Assembly: GCF_010500845.1 (NCBI RefSeq) | Contig: NZ_JAAAMI010000006.1 | Coordinates: 162,736 to 226,735 of the forward strand | Direction: 5' to 3' | Length of the DNA: 64,000 nucleotides | Source: Flagellimonas sediminis | GTDB taxonomy: Bacteria > Bacteroidota > Bacteroidia > Flavobacteriales > Flavobacteriaceae | The notes under the pieces: model-generated | The model's database searches: none | What the model saw: only the letters and a program-made list of their open reading frames with translations | Told to the model about the DNA's origin: nothing | Shown: positions 1 to 8,679 of the stretch, piece after piece | Layout: the number at the start of each line of letters is the position of its first letter | Numbering within the stretch: position 1 is the first letter of the stretch | Translations under genes and position numbers: made by a program

Positions 1-599
1 CCGTGCAAATGGTGTTGGGGTATGTGGTAATCATTGCATTGGTGATCTTTCTTTCCCGACCCAAATGGAAATCGGCAATGATCCTACTATCCGGGATCAT
101 CGGTATGCAAAGCTGGAGCCTATGGAACCAATTGGAATTGCAAAACAAGGAAAACCTCATCTTGGCCCATCGTTCCAGAAACAGTGTTTTATTGCATCAA
201 ATAGGGAACTCCTTGCATATTTACACTTCCGATTCCCTTAATTTAGGGAGTTTGATCAAGGATTATTCCGTGGGGGAACGGATTCAAGACAGAACTGTTC
301 AACAGCTAAAAAACTATTATTCCATCAGCCAGAAAACCTTGTATGTAATGGATAGTTTGGCCCTGTATCCCCCCACTTCAAAAGTTGATTATTTATTGTT
401 GACACAATCCCCAAAAGTGAATTTGGAACGTGTCATGGATTCCCTTCGACCTAAAATGGTATTGGCGGATGGCAGCAATTACAAAAGCGTGGTAAAACGG
501 TGGGAGAAGACTTGCAAACAAAAAGAAATCCCTTTTCACTACACGGGTGAAAAGGGATATTTCAATTTCAATAATGCTATTCCAAAACCTTCTAGGTAA
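1..599 (+). CDS. comEC: ComEC/Rec2-type DNA uptake protein, C-terminal end (partial)
   Basis: The open frame enters from the left edge, so only about the last 198 residues are present. Two hydrophobic stretches come first, then a soluble domain ending with a LADGSNY motif and an HYTGEKGYFNF motif. These match my recollection of the C-terminal region of Bacteroidota ComEC, the inner-membrane channel that carries single-stranded DNA into the cell during natural transformation. The N-terminal OB-like region and the Competence core are outside the window. The stop codon overlaps the convergent transporter gene by 8 bases. Other polytopic membrane proteins with a soluble tail cannot be fully excluded from this fragment. 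Confidence 0.7.
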   Translation, partial: VQMVLGYVVIIALVIFLSRPKWKSAMILLSGIIGMQSWSLWNQLELQNKENLILAHRSRNSVLLHQIGNSLHIYTSDSLNLGSLIKDYSVGERIQDRTVQQLKNYYSISQKTLYVMDSLALYPPTSKVDYLLLTQSPKVNLERVMDSLRPKMVLADGSNYKSVVKRWEKTCKQKEIPFHYTGEKGYFNFNNAIPKPSR

Positions 600-2094
600 C
601 GTCTCCCATCCATTTTTTGATGAACGGACTGGCGGCAAAGAATATGATTCCGGCACCAACCGAAACCCACACCACATTGAGGAAGATATTCGGCATTTCA
701 AGCACGTTTTCGGGGTCAAAGTTACCTCCAATGAGCCCAGCTATAAGGTTACCCAAAGCAGCTCCAACAAACCAGATACCCATCATTTGGCCCAAATATT
801 TTCGTGGCGATAATTTGCTGGTGGCACTAAGTCCTACCGGGCTAATGGTCAACTCTCCGATAGAATGCAAGAAATAAGTAAGAATCAAAGCAAACATTCC
901 CGCCTTGGCACCACTGGCGGCCACATGGGCGGCCTCTACCATCACCCAAAAACCGATTCCAAGTAAAATTAATCCGATCGCAAATTTAAACGGGGTCCTG
1001 ATATTAATGTTCCTAGCGGCCAATTTTACCCAAATGGCCCCAACAATCGGGGCAAAAATGATGATAAAACCGGAGTTGAAGGATTGCAACATTCCCGCGG
1101 GCATTTCCCAGTCTCCGATAAATCTATCCGTAAAATCCCTGGCAAACAAATTCAAAGATGATGCTGCCTGCTCAAAACCTGACCAAAAAATGGCAATGCC
1201 CACAAACAAAATGAAAATTACGGACACTTTTTTCTTGTCAAGCACAGAAAGACCACCATTGAAAAGGATATTGAGAAAATATCCCATGGTGATCACAACG
1301 ATGATAAGCCCCAAAGCCTGGGCAATTCCGGTTGCCGTGGTCACATCTATACTGCCCGTGAATTGAAGAACGACCAAAAGCACCAACACAATTGCAACAA
1401 TGGCATAGGTGCCTTTTGAATTGGATTTTCCAATTTTTTCCAATTGTTTGACCTTGGGAACCATACCTATATCTCCCAAATATTTTGGAGCAAATAACTT
1501 ATAGGAAATGAGTCCCAATAACATTCCCACAGCTGCCAATCCGAAACCTAAATGCCAGTTGTATTCTGCCAAAAGAGGAACCAAGATCTGCCCAACGAAA
1601 GACCCTAGGTTGATCCCCATATAAAAAATGGAGAAACCGGCATCACGCATGGCACCATCCTCATTTTCGTAAAGTTCCCCAACCAAAGTACTGATGTTTC
1701 CTTTCAACAATCCGGTACCCAGGGCAACAAAGGCAAGTCCAGTAAAAAATATGATCGGAGAACCAGGTATGGCCAAAATCAAATGACCTATCATAATCAG
1801 GACACCTCCATAAAAAACGGCCTTTCGCTGCCCAAAGACATTATCGGCCAACCAGCCTCCGGGCAAGGTCATTAAATAAACCGAAGCCGTATAAAGTCCA
1901 TAAACTGCACCCGCGGTCTCAGTGGTCAAGCCGAGCCCTTCTTGCGCAGCATCGGTGGTCATGAACAAAATGAGGATGGCCCGCATACCGTAGTATGAAA
2001 AGCGCTCCCACATTTCGGCAGAAAACAGCACATACAATCCTCTTGGATGCCTGAATTTTGGTTTGCCTCCGGTTGATTTTAAAACATCTGACAT
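592..2094 (-). CDS. POT-family proton-coupled oligopeptide transporter
   Basis: A 500-residue polytopic inner-membrane protein of the major facilitator superfamily, peptide transporter (POT/PTR2) branch. The diagnostic ExxER motif appears near the N-terminus as EMWERFSYYGMRA, followed by about 12-14 hydrophobic segments. Members import di- and tripeptides with protons. The gene lies 19 bases downstream of a dipeptidyl peptidase on the same strand, so the pair probably releases peptides outside the cytoplasm and takes them up. Length is normal for the family. The exact substrate range cannot be read from sequence. Confidence 0.93.
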   Translation of the reverse strand: MSDVLKSTGGKPKFRHPRGLYVLFSAEMWERFSYYGMRAILILFMTTDAAQEGLGLTTETAGAVYGLYTASVYLMTLPGGWLADNVFGQRKAVFYGGVLIMIGHLILAIPGSPIIFFTGLAFVALGTGLLKGNISTLVGELYENEDGAMRDAGFSIFYMGINLGSFVGQILVPLLAEYNWHLGFGLAAVGMLLGLISYKLFAPKYLGDIGMVPKVKQLEKIGKSNSKGTYAIVAIVLVLLVVLQFTGSIDVTTATGIAQALGLIIVVITMGYFLNILFNGGLSVLDKKKVSVIFILFVGIAIFWSGFEQAASSLNLFARDFTDRFIGDWEMPAGMLQSFNSGFIIIFAPIVGAIWVKLAARNINIRTPFKFAIGLILLGIGFWVMVEAAHVAASGAKAGMFALILTYFLHSIGELTISPVGLSATSKLSPRKYLGQMMGIWFVGAALGNLIAGLIGGNFDPENVLEMPNIFLNVVWVSVGAGIIFFAASPFIKKWMGDVT

Positions 2095-2113
2095 AATTTT
2101 CTAGTTAGTTTGA

Positions 2114-4273
2114 TTATAGATTTTCCTTGACGAAGTTGGTCAATTTGGTAAACAGGTGCAATCGGGTGTTCCCACCATAAATACCATGGTTCTTATCAGG
2201 ATAAATGGCCCAATCGAACGGTTTGTTGGCCTGAACCAACGCCTCGATCATGCGCATGCTGTTCTGTACATGCACATTGTCATCCCCGGATCCATGGACC
2301 AAGAGATATTTTCCCTTCAACATTTCAGGATAATTGAAAGGGGAATTGTCATCATAACCGCTTGCATTTTCCTGCGGGGTCTGCATGTAACGTTCCGTGT
2401 AAATGGTATCGTAAAACCTCCATGAAGTAACCGGCGCCACGGCAATGGCCATTTCAAAAACATCATTGCCCTTTAAAATACAGTTGGTGGACATGAAACC
2501 TCCATAGCTCCATCCCCAAATCCCTGTTCGGTCCTCGTCAATATATGGGAGTTCACTCAATTTTTTGGCTGCGGCAATCTGGTCCTCCACTTCGTATTTG
2601 CCCAATTCCTTTTGGGTCAATTTTTTGAAATCCCTGCCTTTTAATCCAGTTCCCCTACCATCCACACAGGCCACAATATAGCCTTCGGAAGCCAGCATTT
2701 CGTGCCAGTAATCGTTGCTGCCGATCCAACTGTTGGAAACCGACTGAGATCCCGGCCCACTATATTGGAACATGAAAAGGGGATATTTTTTATTAGGGTC
2801 AAAATCGGCTGGTTTGATCATCCACATGTTTAGATCATACCCGTTGATATTGATGGTGGAAAATTCCTTGGGAGACATTTCATACCCATCCAATTTTTCC
2901 AACAAGGCCGTATTGTCCTTGATGGCTTTCACCAACTTGCCATCCGAAGCAGTGTGCAACGTAAACTCATAAGGGGTGGTGGCATTGGAAAAGGTATTGA
3001 TGTAATAGGTATAGTTGGTACTGAAGGCGGCCGAATTGGTGCCCACTTTGGTAGAAAGGCGTTTCTTTTTCTTCCCGTTGGTAGAAATACTATACACATC
3101 CCGATTGATGGAACCGTTCTCCACAGACTGATAAAAAATCCTATTGTTTTTTTTGTCATAGCCATAATAGCGGGTCACTTCCCATGGGCCTTGGGTAATC
3201 TGGTTCTTCAATTTACCATCCTTACCATATAAATACAAATGGTTGTAGCCATCGCCTTCGCTGGTCCAAATGAAACTGTCGTCGGCCAAAAAAGTAAGGT
3301 CGTCATCAATATCCACATAAGCATTGTCCTTTTCTTCTAAAAGAAGTGAAACGGAATTATCAGTTGCCTTAACATCGAACAATTTCAGATCATCCTGATG
3401 TCTGTTCAACGTTTGCACGCTCAAATGATCAGGACTGTTCATCCATTTGATCCTAGGAATGTAATAGGCATCGTTCAAATCCACATTTGAAATGGCCCCC
3501 GAAGCCACATCGAACATATGCAGGGTAACCAAGGAATTATTCTCGCCGGCCTTGGGATATTTGAACTCATATTGATAGGGATATAGATTGGTCCCATAGA
3601 TATCCATGGAGAAATTGGGCACCTCTGTTTCGTCAAAACGAAGGAAAGCGATCTTGGTTCCGTTACTGTTCCATTCAAAGGCGCGAACAAAGCTAAATTC
3701 TTCTTCATACACCCAATCGGTCACACCGTTGATGATGGTTCCCTTGTTCCCATCCGTGGTCACTTTTTGTACCCCTTTGGATGAAAGATCCAAAATATAA
3801 AGGTTGTTATCCAAAACGTAGGCCACTTTAGAACCATCAGGGGAAAGCGTTGGCTCCTGTATTTTGGTTTCGGAAATCTTCACCAAACCTTTGGTGGCAA
3901 TATCATACACATAATAGATGCCCAATCTGGATCTTCTGAAAATAGGCTCCACTTCGGTGGCCAGCAAGACTTTTGATTCGTCATCACTAAAGGAATAGGA
4001 AGAAAAATAGGGAACGGTTTCCGAGGAAGCCACAATGGTCTCCACCTTTTCCAAGGTTTCATAATCATATTTGTCCAGACTGCTAGTTCTGGGGGAACGG
4101 TTAAAATTGAGGATGGTATATTGTTTACCGTTGTTCATGGAACGCAAGACGTCCATGTATTCGGTCCTGAATTCACCTCCCCAGATTTCTTCCAGGGTTA
4201 TTTTTTTCTTTTGGGCCGTGGAAATCGTCAAAAATCCCAATAAGGAAATGAACAGGAGAAACTGTTTGTTCAT
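2114..4273 (-). CDS. S9 family dipeptidyl peptidase IV-like serine peptidase
   Basis: A 719-residue protein with a signal peptide (hydrophobic run ending at STAQ), an N-terminal beta-propeller (DPPIV_N) and a C-terminal alpha/beta hydrolase domain. The catalytic triad can be read: Ser near residue 589 in GWSYGG, Asp near 664 in GSGDDN, and His near 696 in DKNHG. The N-terminal domain carries a Glu pair (YEEEF) of the kind that binds the substrate amino group in DPP4. It should remove X-Pro/X-Ala dipeptides from peptides in the periplasm, feeding the POT transporter 19 bases downstream. The two genes look co-transcribed. Confidence 0.95.
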   Translation of the reverse strand: MNKQFLLFISLLGFLTISTAQKKKITLEEIWGGEFRTEYMDVLRSMNNGKQYTILNFNRSPRTSSLDKYDYETLEKVETIVASSETVPYFSSYSFSDDESKVLLATEVEPIFRRSRLGIYYVYDIATKGLVKISETKIQEPTLSPDGSKVAYVLDNNLYILDLSSKGVQKVTTDGNKGTIINGVTDWVYEEEFSFVRAFEWNSNGTKIAFLRFDETEVPNFSMDIYGTNLYPYQYEFKYPKAGENNSLVTLHMFDVASGAISNVDLNDAYYIPRIKWMNSPDHLSVQTLNRHQDDLKLFDVKATDNSVSLLLEEKDNAYVDIDDDLTFLADDSFIWTSEGDGYNHLYLYGKDGKLKNQITQGPWEVTRYYGYDKKNNRIFYQSVENGSINRDVYSISTNGKKKKRLSTKVGTNSAAFSTNYTYYINTFSNATTPYEFTLHTASDGKLVKAIKDNTALLEKLDGYEMSPKEFSTININGYDLNMWMIKPADFDPNKKYPLFMFQYSGPGSQSVSNSWIGSNDYWHEMLASEGYIVACVDGRGTGLKGRDFKKLTQKELGKYEVEDQIAAAKKLSELPYIDEDRTGIWGWSYGGFMSTNCILKGNDVFEMAIAVAPVTSWRFYDTIYTERYMQTPQENASGYDDNSPFNYPEMLKGKYLLVHGSGDDNVHVQNSMRMIEALVQANKPFDWAIYPDKNHGIYGGNTRLHLFTKLTNFVKENL

Positions 4274-4424
4274 GTGGTAAGAAATTGATTAAAAACTCCC
4301 AAGTTTACTAATATTTATCGGAAAAATAAACTTTGATGTTGCATTTGCAACAAGAATCGGACCAAAGCATTTGGCCAAAACCCGGCAAATTTTTGGTGGT
4401 CATCGCCCAAAGTGGCAATATCCT

Positions 4425-4432
4425 TATATTTG
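4425..4432 (+). promoter_or_regulatory. Candidate -7 element of the HMG-CoA reductase promoter
   Basis: TATATTTG matches the Bacteroidota -7 consensus TAnnTTTG exactly and sits 19 bases before the start codon of the reductase gene. I see no TTTG at the usual spacing upstream, so the assignment rests on one half of the promoter. Confidence 0.35.
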
Positions 4433-4451
4433 AATCCTTTTACCAAACACT

Positions 4452-5768
4452 ATGAACACGCCAGTTGAAGGATTTTCCAAACTTTCCAAAGCTGAAAAGA
4501 TGGATTGGATCGCCAATCAATGCACCAAGGACCCCGAAGCCACCAAAAAACTGTTGGAGCGCTATTGGAACCCTGATCCCAACGTGCAAAAATTGCACGA
4601 TGAGTTTATTGAGAACACCATATCCAATTATTATCTGCCCTTTGCCGTGGCACCCAATTTTTTGATCAACGGGGAGTTTTATGCGATCCCCATGGCCATT
4701 GAAGAAAGTTCGGTTGTGGCCGCTGCCAGCAAAGCTGCCAAATTTTGGTTGGATAAAGGCGGATTCAAGACCACCATTTTGGGCACCGAAAAAGTGGGAC
4801 AAGTACATTTTATGTATAATGGTGATGCCCAAAAACTGCAGGCCTTTTTCAAGAAGATCCATCCAATTTTGTTTAGTAGTGTTGCCTCCATCACCCAGAA
4901 CATGGAAAAACGGGGAGGCGGCATCAATGCCATTGAATTAAGGGATTGTACCGACAAGATTCCCGGATATTACCAGTTGCACTGCACCTTTGAGACCTTG
5001 GATGCCATGGGTGCCAATTTCATCAATTCGTGTTTGGAGCAATTTGCCAAAACATTAAAGGAAAAGGCCAAAGACCATCAAGATTTTTCGGAAGGGGAGA
5101 AAAACATAGAGGTGGTCATGAGCATTTTGTCCAATTATGTTCCCAATTGCTTGGTACGGGCAGAGGTGGAATGCCCGGTTGAAAAGTTGGTCATTAAGGA
5201 CATATCGTCAGAAGACTTTTCCCAAAAATTTGTGCAGGCGGTGAATATTGCAAATGTGGAACCCTATCGTGCGGTGACCCACAACAAAGGCATCATGAAC
5301 GGAATCGATGCCGTGGTGCTCGCCACCGGAAACGATTTTAGGGCCGTGGAAGCGGGGGTACACGCCTACGCTTCTAAAAATGGGAGCTATTCCAGTTTGA
5401 CGCATGCCGCCATCGAAGATGGGATATTTAAATTTTGGATTGAGATTCCCCTTGCCCTAGGCACGGTGGGCGGACTAACCTCTCTGCATCCCTTGGTGAA
5501 GTTGGCATTGGAAATCCTTCAAAATCCATCGGCCAAGGAATTGATGCAGATTGTGGCAGTTGCTGGATTGGCCCAAAATTTTGCCGCCGTAAAAAGTTTG
5601 GTGACCACAGGTATCCAAAAGGGTCATATGAAAATGCACCTGCTCAACATGCTCAACCAAATGGGGGCCACTGAAAGCGAAAAGGAGCAGCTTGTACATT
5701 ATTTCAAGCATGAAACCGTAACCAACGCCTCAGTAAAGGAAGCCCTGGAAAAACTACAAAGATCATGA
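4452..5768 (+). CDS. mvaA: Hydroxymethylglutaryl-CoA reductase, class II type
   Basis: A 438-residue soluble enzyme of the mevalonate pathway that reduces HMG-CoA to mevalonate with NAD(P)H. It has no membrane anchor, as in bacterial class II enzymes. Visible signatures are the NKGIMNGID block holding the catalytic Lys (about 279) and Asp (about 286), GTVGG in the C-terminal half, and the catalytic His (about 392) in the flexible GHMKMH segment. The stop codon overlaps the next start as ATGA, coupling it to a GHMP kinase. In this phylum the product feeds isoprenoids such as menaquinone and undecaprenyl phosphate, so the word degradative used for the class should not be taken as the role here. 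Confidence 0.93.
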   Translation: MNTPVEGFSKLSKAEKMDWIANQCTKDPEATKKLLERYWNPDPNVQKLHDEFIENTISNYYLPFAVAPNFLINGEFYAIPMAIEESSVVAAASKAAKFWLDKGGFKTTILGTEKVGQVHFMYNGDAQKLQAFFKKIHPILFSSVASITQNMEKRGGGINAIELRDCTDKIPGYYQLHCTFETLDAMGANFINSCLEQFAKTLKEKAKDHQDFSEGEKNIEVVMSILSNYVPNCLVRAEVECPVEKLVIKDISSEDFSQKFVQAVNIANVEPYRAVTHNKGIMNGIDAVVLATGNDFRAVEAGVHAYASKNGSYSSLTHAAIEDGIFKFWIEIPLALGTVGGLTSLHPLVKLALEILQNPSAKELMQIVAVAGLAQNFAAVKSLVTTGIQKGHMKMHLLNMLNQMGATESEKEQLVHYFKHETVTNASVKEALEKLQRS

Positions 5769-6676
5769 TGCAAAAGGAGTTTTACAGCAACGGAAAATTG
5801 TTGCTATCGGGCGAATATGCCGTGCTGGATGGGGCGCTGGCATTGGCCATCCCTACCAGTTATGGTCAATCACTCAAAGCAACCCCCATATCTTCTACAC
5901 AACTGAATTGGGTAAGTTATGACGAAGCTGGGCACGAGTGGTTCCGTGCAGAATTTGATGTTGAAGACTTAAAAATCAAATCGACATCGGACCCGAAAAT
6001 TGCCGAAACCCTAGTGGTTTTGCTGCAACAGGCTAAATGGGACAATCCCCTATTTCTTTCGGACCATGATGGATTTTTGGTGGAAACCCACCTCAGTTTT
6101 CCAACGTCATGGGGCTTGGGCACCTCATCCACATTGATCAACAATTTGGCCCAATGGGCCCGGGTGGATGCCTATGAACTTTTGTGGAAAGCCTTTGGTG
6201 GAAGTGGTTACGATATTGCCTGTGCGCAGCACAATTCGCCATTAACTTACCAATTGAAAAAAGGAGTGCCACAAGTGGAAGAAGTCCAATTTGACCCTTA
6301 TTTTAAGGATTCCTTGTTCTTTGTCCATCTGAACCAAAAGCAGAACAGCAAGGATGCCATTGAAGCCTATAGAAGCCGTTCCTTTGATAAGGAAGCACTG
6401 GTCAAACGCATTTCGGCCATTACCCTAAGAATGGTCTCTGCCCCCAATTTGTCGGAATTTGAAATTTTGATGGAAGAGCATGAATCCATTTTATCCGAAG
6501 TCCTTGGTCTATCTCCCATTAAGCAAAAATTATTTCCTGATTATGCTGGAGCCGTTAAAAGTTTGGGAGCTTGGGGTGGCGATTTTGTGATGGCCTCGGG
6601 AGATGAATCATCCATCGCATATTTTCATGACAAAGGATACCCAACAGTATTCCCCTATTCCAAAATGATTTTGTGA
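5765..6676 (+). CDS. GYDIA-family GHMP kinase (probable mevalonate-pathway kinase)
   Basis: A 303-residue GHMP-superfamily kinase. The ATP-binding loop GLGTSS lies at about residues 117-122 and the motif GYDIA at about 148-152, the signature that gives this Bacteroidota subfamily its name. The N-terminus (SNGKLLLSGEY) is the usual substrate-side strand of mevalonate and phosphomevalonate kinases. It overlaps the HMG-CoA reductase gene by 4 bases, which supports phosphorylation of mevalonate or a later intermediate. A second ATG immediately follows the first, so the start may be at 5768. Which step it catalyses is not decided by the sequence. Confidence 0.85.
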   Translation: MMQKEFYSNGKLLLSGEYAVLDGALALAIPTSYGQSLKATPISSTQLNWVSYDEAGHEWFRAEFDVEDLKIKSTSDPKIAETLVVLLQQAKWDNPLFLSDHDGFLVETHLSFPTSWGLGTSSTLINNLAQWARVDAYELLWKAFGGSGYDIACAQHNSPLTYQLKKGVPQVEEVQFDPYFKDSLFFVHLNQKQNSKDAIEAYRSRSFDKEALVKRISAITLRMVSAPNLSEFEILMEEHESILSEVLGLSPIKQKLFPDYAGAVKSLGAWGGDFVMASGDESSIAYFHDKGYPTVFPYSKMIL

Positions 6677-6686
6677 CTCCATCCCA

Positions 6687-7409
6687 ATGAAGCGATTTCT
6701 TCTATTTTCAGCACTTTTAGGATTGATGGGTTGCAAAACTTCTTCCCCTACGCTGGGCTATGAGACTCCAACTTTAAAAATAGAACCTCTTACCGAGCAC
6801 ACCTATTTGCATGTATCGTATTTGCAAACCGAAAGTTTTGGGAAAGTAGCCTGTAATGGAATGATCGTGGTTGATGATGGTGAAGCCATTGTTTTTGACA
6901 CTCCAGTGAACAATGAAATTTCGGAAGAACTTTTAGAATGGGTAAAATCGAAAGATTTATATGTGAAAGCCGTAGTGGCCACACATTTCCATGATGATTG
7001 TTTGGGAGGTCTTCAAGCGTTTCACAATAGACTTATTCCTTCCTACGCCAACCAGAATACCATAGCATTGGTTCAGGACAAGGACGTAACCATTCCGTTA
7101 AATGGGTTTTCAAAAACTTTGGAGTTGCAAGTTGGCAATGAAACCGTTATCCTCGATTTTATGGGAGAAGGACATACCGTGGACAATATTATCGGTTATT
7201 TCCCAAAAGACCAAACCATGTTCGGTGGATGTTTGATAAAATCCGTCGGGGCCGGCAAAGGTAATCTGGAGGATGCCAATACCGCAGAGTGGTCGCAGAC
7301 CGTGGCCCAAGTCAAAGCGAAATATCCAAATGCTTCCCTAATTGTGCCTGGCCATGGACAATACGGAGACAGGCGGTTACTGGATTACACCATCGCACTT
7401 TTTAAATAG
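6687..7409 (+). CDS. Subclass B1 metallo-beta-lactamase, predicted lipoprotein
   Basis: A 240-residue protein with a complete B1 zinc site: His100, His102 and Asp104 in HFHDD, His163 in GEGHTVDN, Cys182 in GGCLIKS and His223 in PGHG. The Zn1 (three His) and Zn2 (Asp-Cys-His) ligands and the conserved Lys after Cys are all present, so hydrolysis of penicillins or carbapenems is plausible. The signal peptide ends in a lipobox (LMGC, Cys16), predicting a lipid-anchored periplasmic or outer-membrane enzyme, as in NDM-type enzymes and unlike the soluble IND/BlaB enzymes. It follows the GHMP kinase by 10 bases and may be co-transcribed. Base composition resembles its neighbours, so it looks resident and not newly acquired. 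Confidence 0.9.
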   Translation: MKRFLLFSALLGLMGCKTSSPTLGYETPTLKIEPLTEHTYLHVSYLQTESFGKVACNGMIVVDDGEAIVFDTPVNNEISEELLEWVKSKDLYVKAVVATHFHDDCLGGLQAFHNRLIPSYANQNTIALVQDKDVTIPLNGFSKTLELQVGNETVILDFMGEGHTVDNIIGYFPKDQTMFGGCLIKSVGAGKGNLEDANTAEWSQTVAQVKAKYPNASLIVPGHGQYGDRRLLDYTIALFK

Positions 7410-7564
7410 TGTCCAAACCTTGACCGACCAATACATTTCTTCGATTTATAAATCCACAAAGGGCCTTCATCAATTACACCTCCAGTGTAACTATAGTTTT
7501 TCGCACTTTAGCAATAAGAAGACCTAGGCAATTCAAAAATCTTCCAAAAAAAAGAAAAGATATT

Positions 7565-8245
7565 ATGTCGTTTTTTTGGAAGTACACATTATTGGTTTTA
7601 ACAATTTCTGGGTTTCTAATCATCTTCTTTTTTCATCTGAAAAGGAAGTTAAAACTATCCAGAAATAAAATAATTTTTATTTTCTTGTTTTTGTACTCAT
7701 ATAATGCGCTCTCGACCTTTTATAGTTGGGCGCAGCCGGATAATTCATTTTATGGTTTGGCTATATACGGGCTGTTGGTTCCTTTATTTCTATACGGGAT
7801 TCTCATATACCTTTGGGCATGGAGCCCCGAAGTTAGAAATGAACATTTTCTACTGAAGCAAAAGCATTTAAAATATGAAAAAACTGGTTTGTCCGAATCA
7901 TTTTCTTTGGAGCTAAAAAATAAATTGGAGCATTTGATGAGCTCAGAAAAGCTATACCTGAGACATGAACTTAGGTTGGATGACATTGCCGAGTTGCTCG
8001 ACATTTCCAGACATCACGCCTCCCAAGTAATCAATGAGAACTTTAATCTGAATTTCTATGATTTTGTAAATGCCTACAGAATAGAGGAAGCCAAAGCCAA
8101 ATTATGCTCCGGTTTTGAAAATTCATCGGAATCCATTTCAGATATTGCGTACCAGTGTGGCTTCAACAACCGAGTTTCGTTTTATAAGGCATTTAAAAAG
8201 ATTACCCACACCACACCCACTGAATTCATGATAAGAGCCGCATAG
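7565..8245 (+). CDS. Membrane-attached AraC-family transcriptional regulator
   Basis: A 226-residue protein. Three hydrophobic stretches occupy about residues 5-85, followed by a linker and a C-terminal AraC/XylS double helix-turn-helix (about 125-222) with the second-helix motif ISDIAYQCGFNNRVSFYKAFKK and the usual TPTEF ending. Membrane-attached AraC proteins of this architecture are common in Bacteroidota. The next transcription unit, 434 bases downstream on the same strand, is a SusC/SusD system, so local control is possible but unproven. No ligand is evident. Confidence 0.82.
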   Translation: MSFFWKYTLLVLTISGFLIIFFFHLKRKLKLSRNKIIFIFLFLYSYNALSTFYSWAQPDNSFYGLAIYGLLVPLFLYGILIYLWAWSPEVRNEHFLLKQKHLKYEKTGLSESFSLELKNKLEHLMSSEKLYLRHELRLDDIAELLDISRHHASQVINENFNLNFYDFVNAYRIEEAKAKLCSGFENSSESISDIAYQCGFNNRVSFYKAFKKITHTTPTEFMIRAA

Positions 8246-8679
8246 TATTTTCTTGAAACACATTTCTGGTGTCTTGAGTATAGCATTTTGGGATGGGTCC
8301 TGTCCCAATATGCTTTCCTATTATTTAGCCTGATCAACAGGACATCTCCATTACTTCCAGTAATATACGAGTTTAAGGTTTCCCATAAAAGGCCAATGGC
8401 CTCCAATACCCTTTAATAGGTCACAAAACCATACTGAACCCTCAATCAATGTGTTAATGTTAATCTCGTTCGGGGATGTTGTAAAGGTTTTTAAGCCTTA
8501 ACAAGGTCAGTCCATTCTTTTAGTTTTTTTGCTCGGCAATCCACAAGGTGGGGGCTCTAAAACTTACTTCTTCCCAAATTTTAGTTTTCATTGTTCGGAA
8601 GATTATTTGAATTAGCCTACAAATAAGATTTTATCTCCTGCCTTGGGTGATTGCACTAACTAACTTTTAATCAATTTTT
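8246..8679 (+). other. 434-base intergenic region upstream of susC
   Basis: No open frame here has coding character. It contains a strong hairpin at 8282-8314 just after the AraC gene and a weaker one at about 8477-8504. The part nearest susC is AT-rich and should hold the susC promoter, but I cannot point to a full TTTG/TAnnTTTG pair. Confidence 0.6.
8282..8314 (+). terminator. Hairpin after the AraC gene, possible terminator
   Basis: AGCATTTTGGGA pairs with TCCCAATATGCT at 11 of 12 positions around a 9-base loop. A modestly T-rich stretch follows but no clean T-run, so it may act as a processing or weak termination hairpin. Confidence 0.4.
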
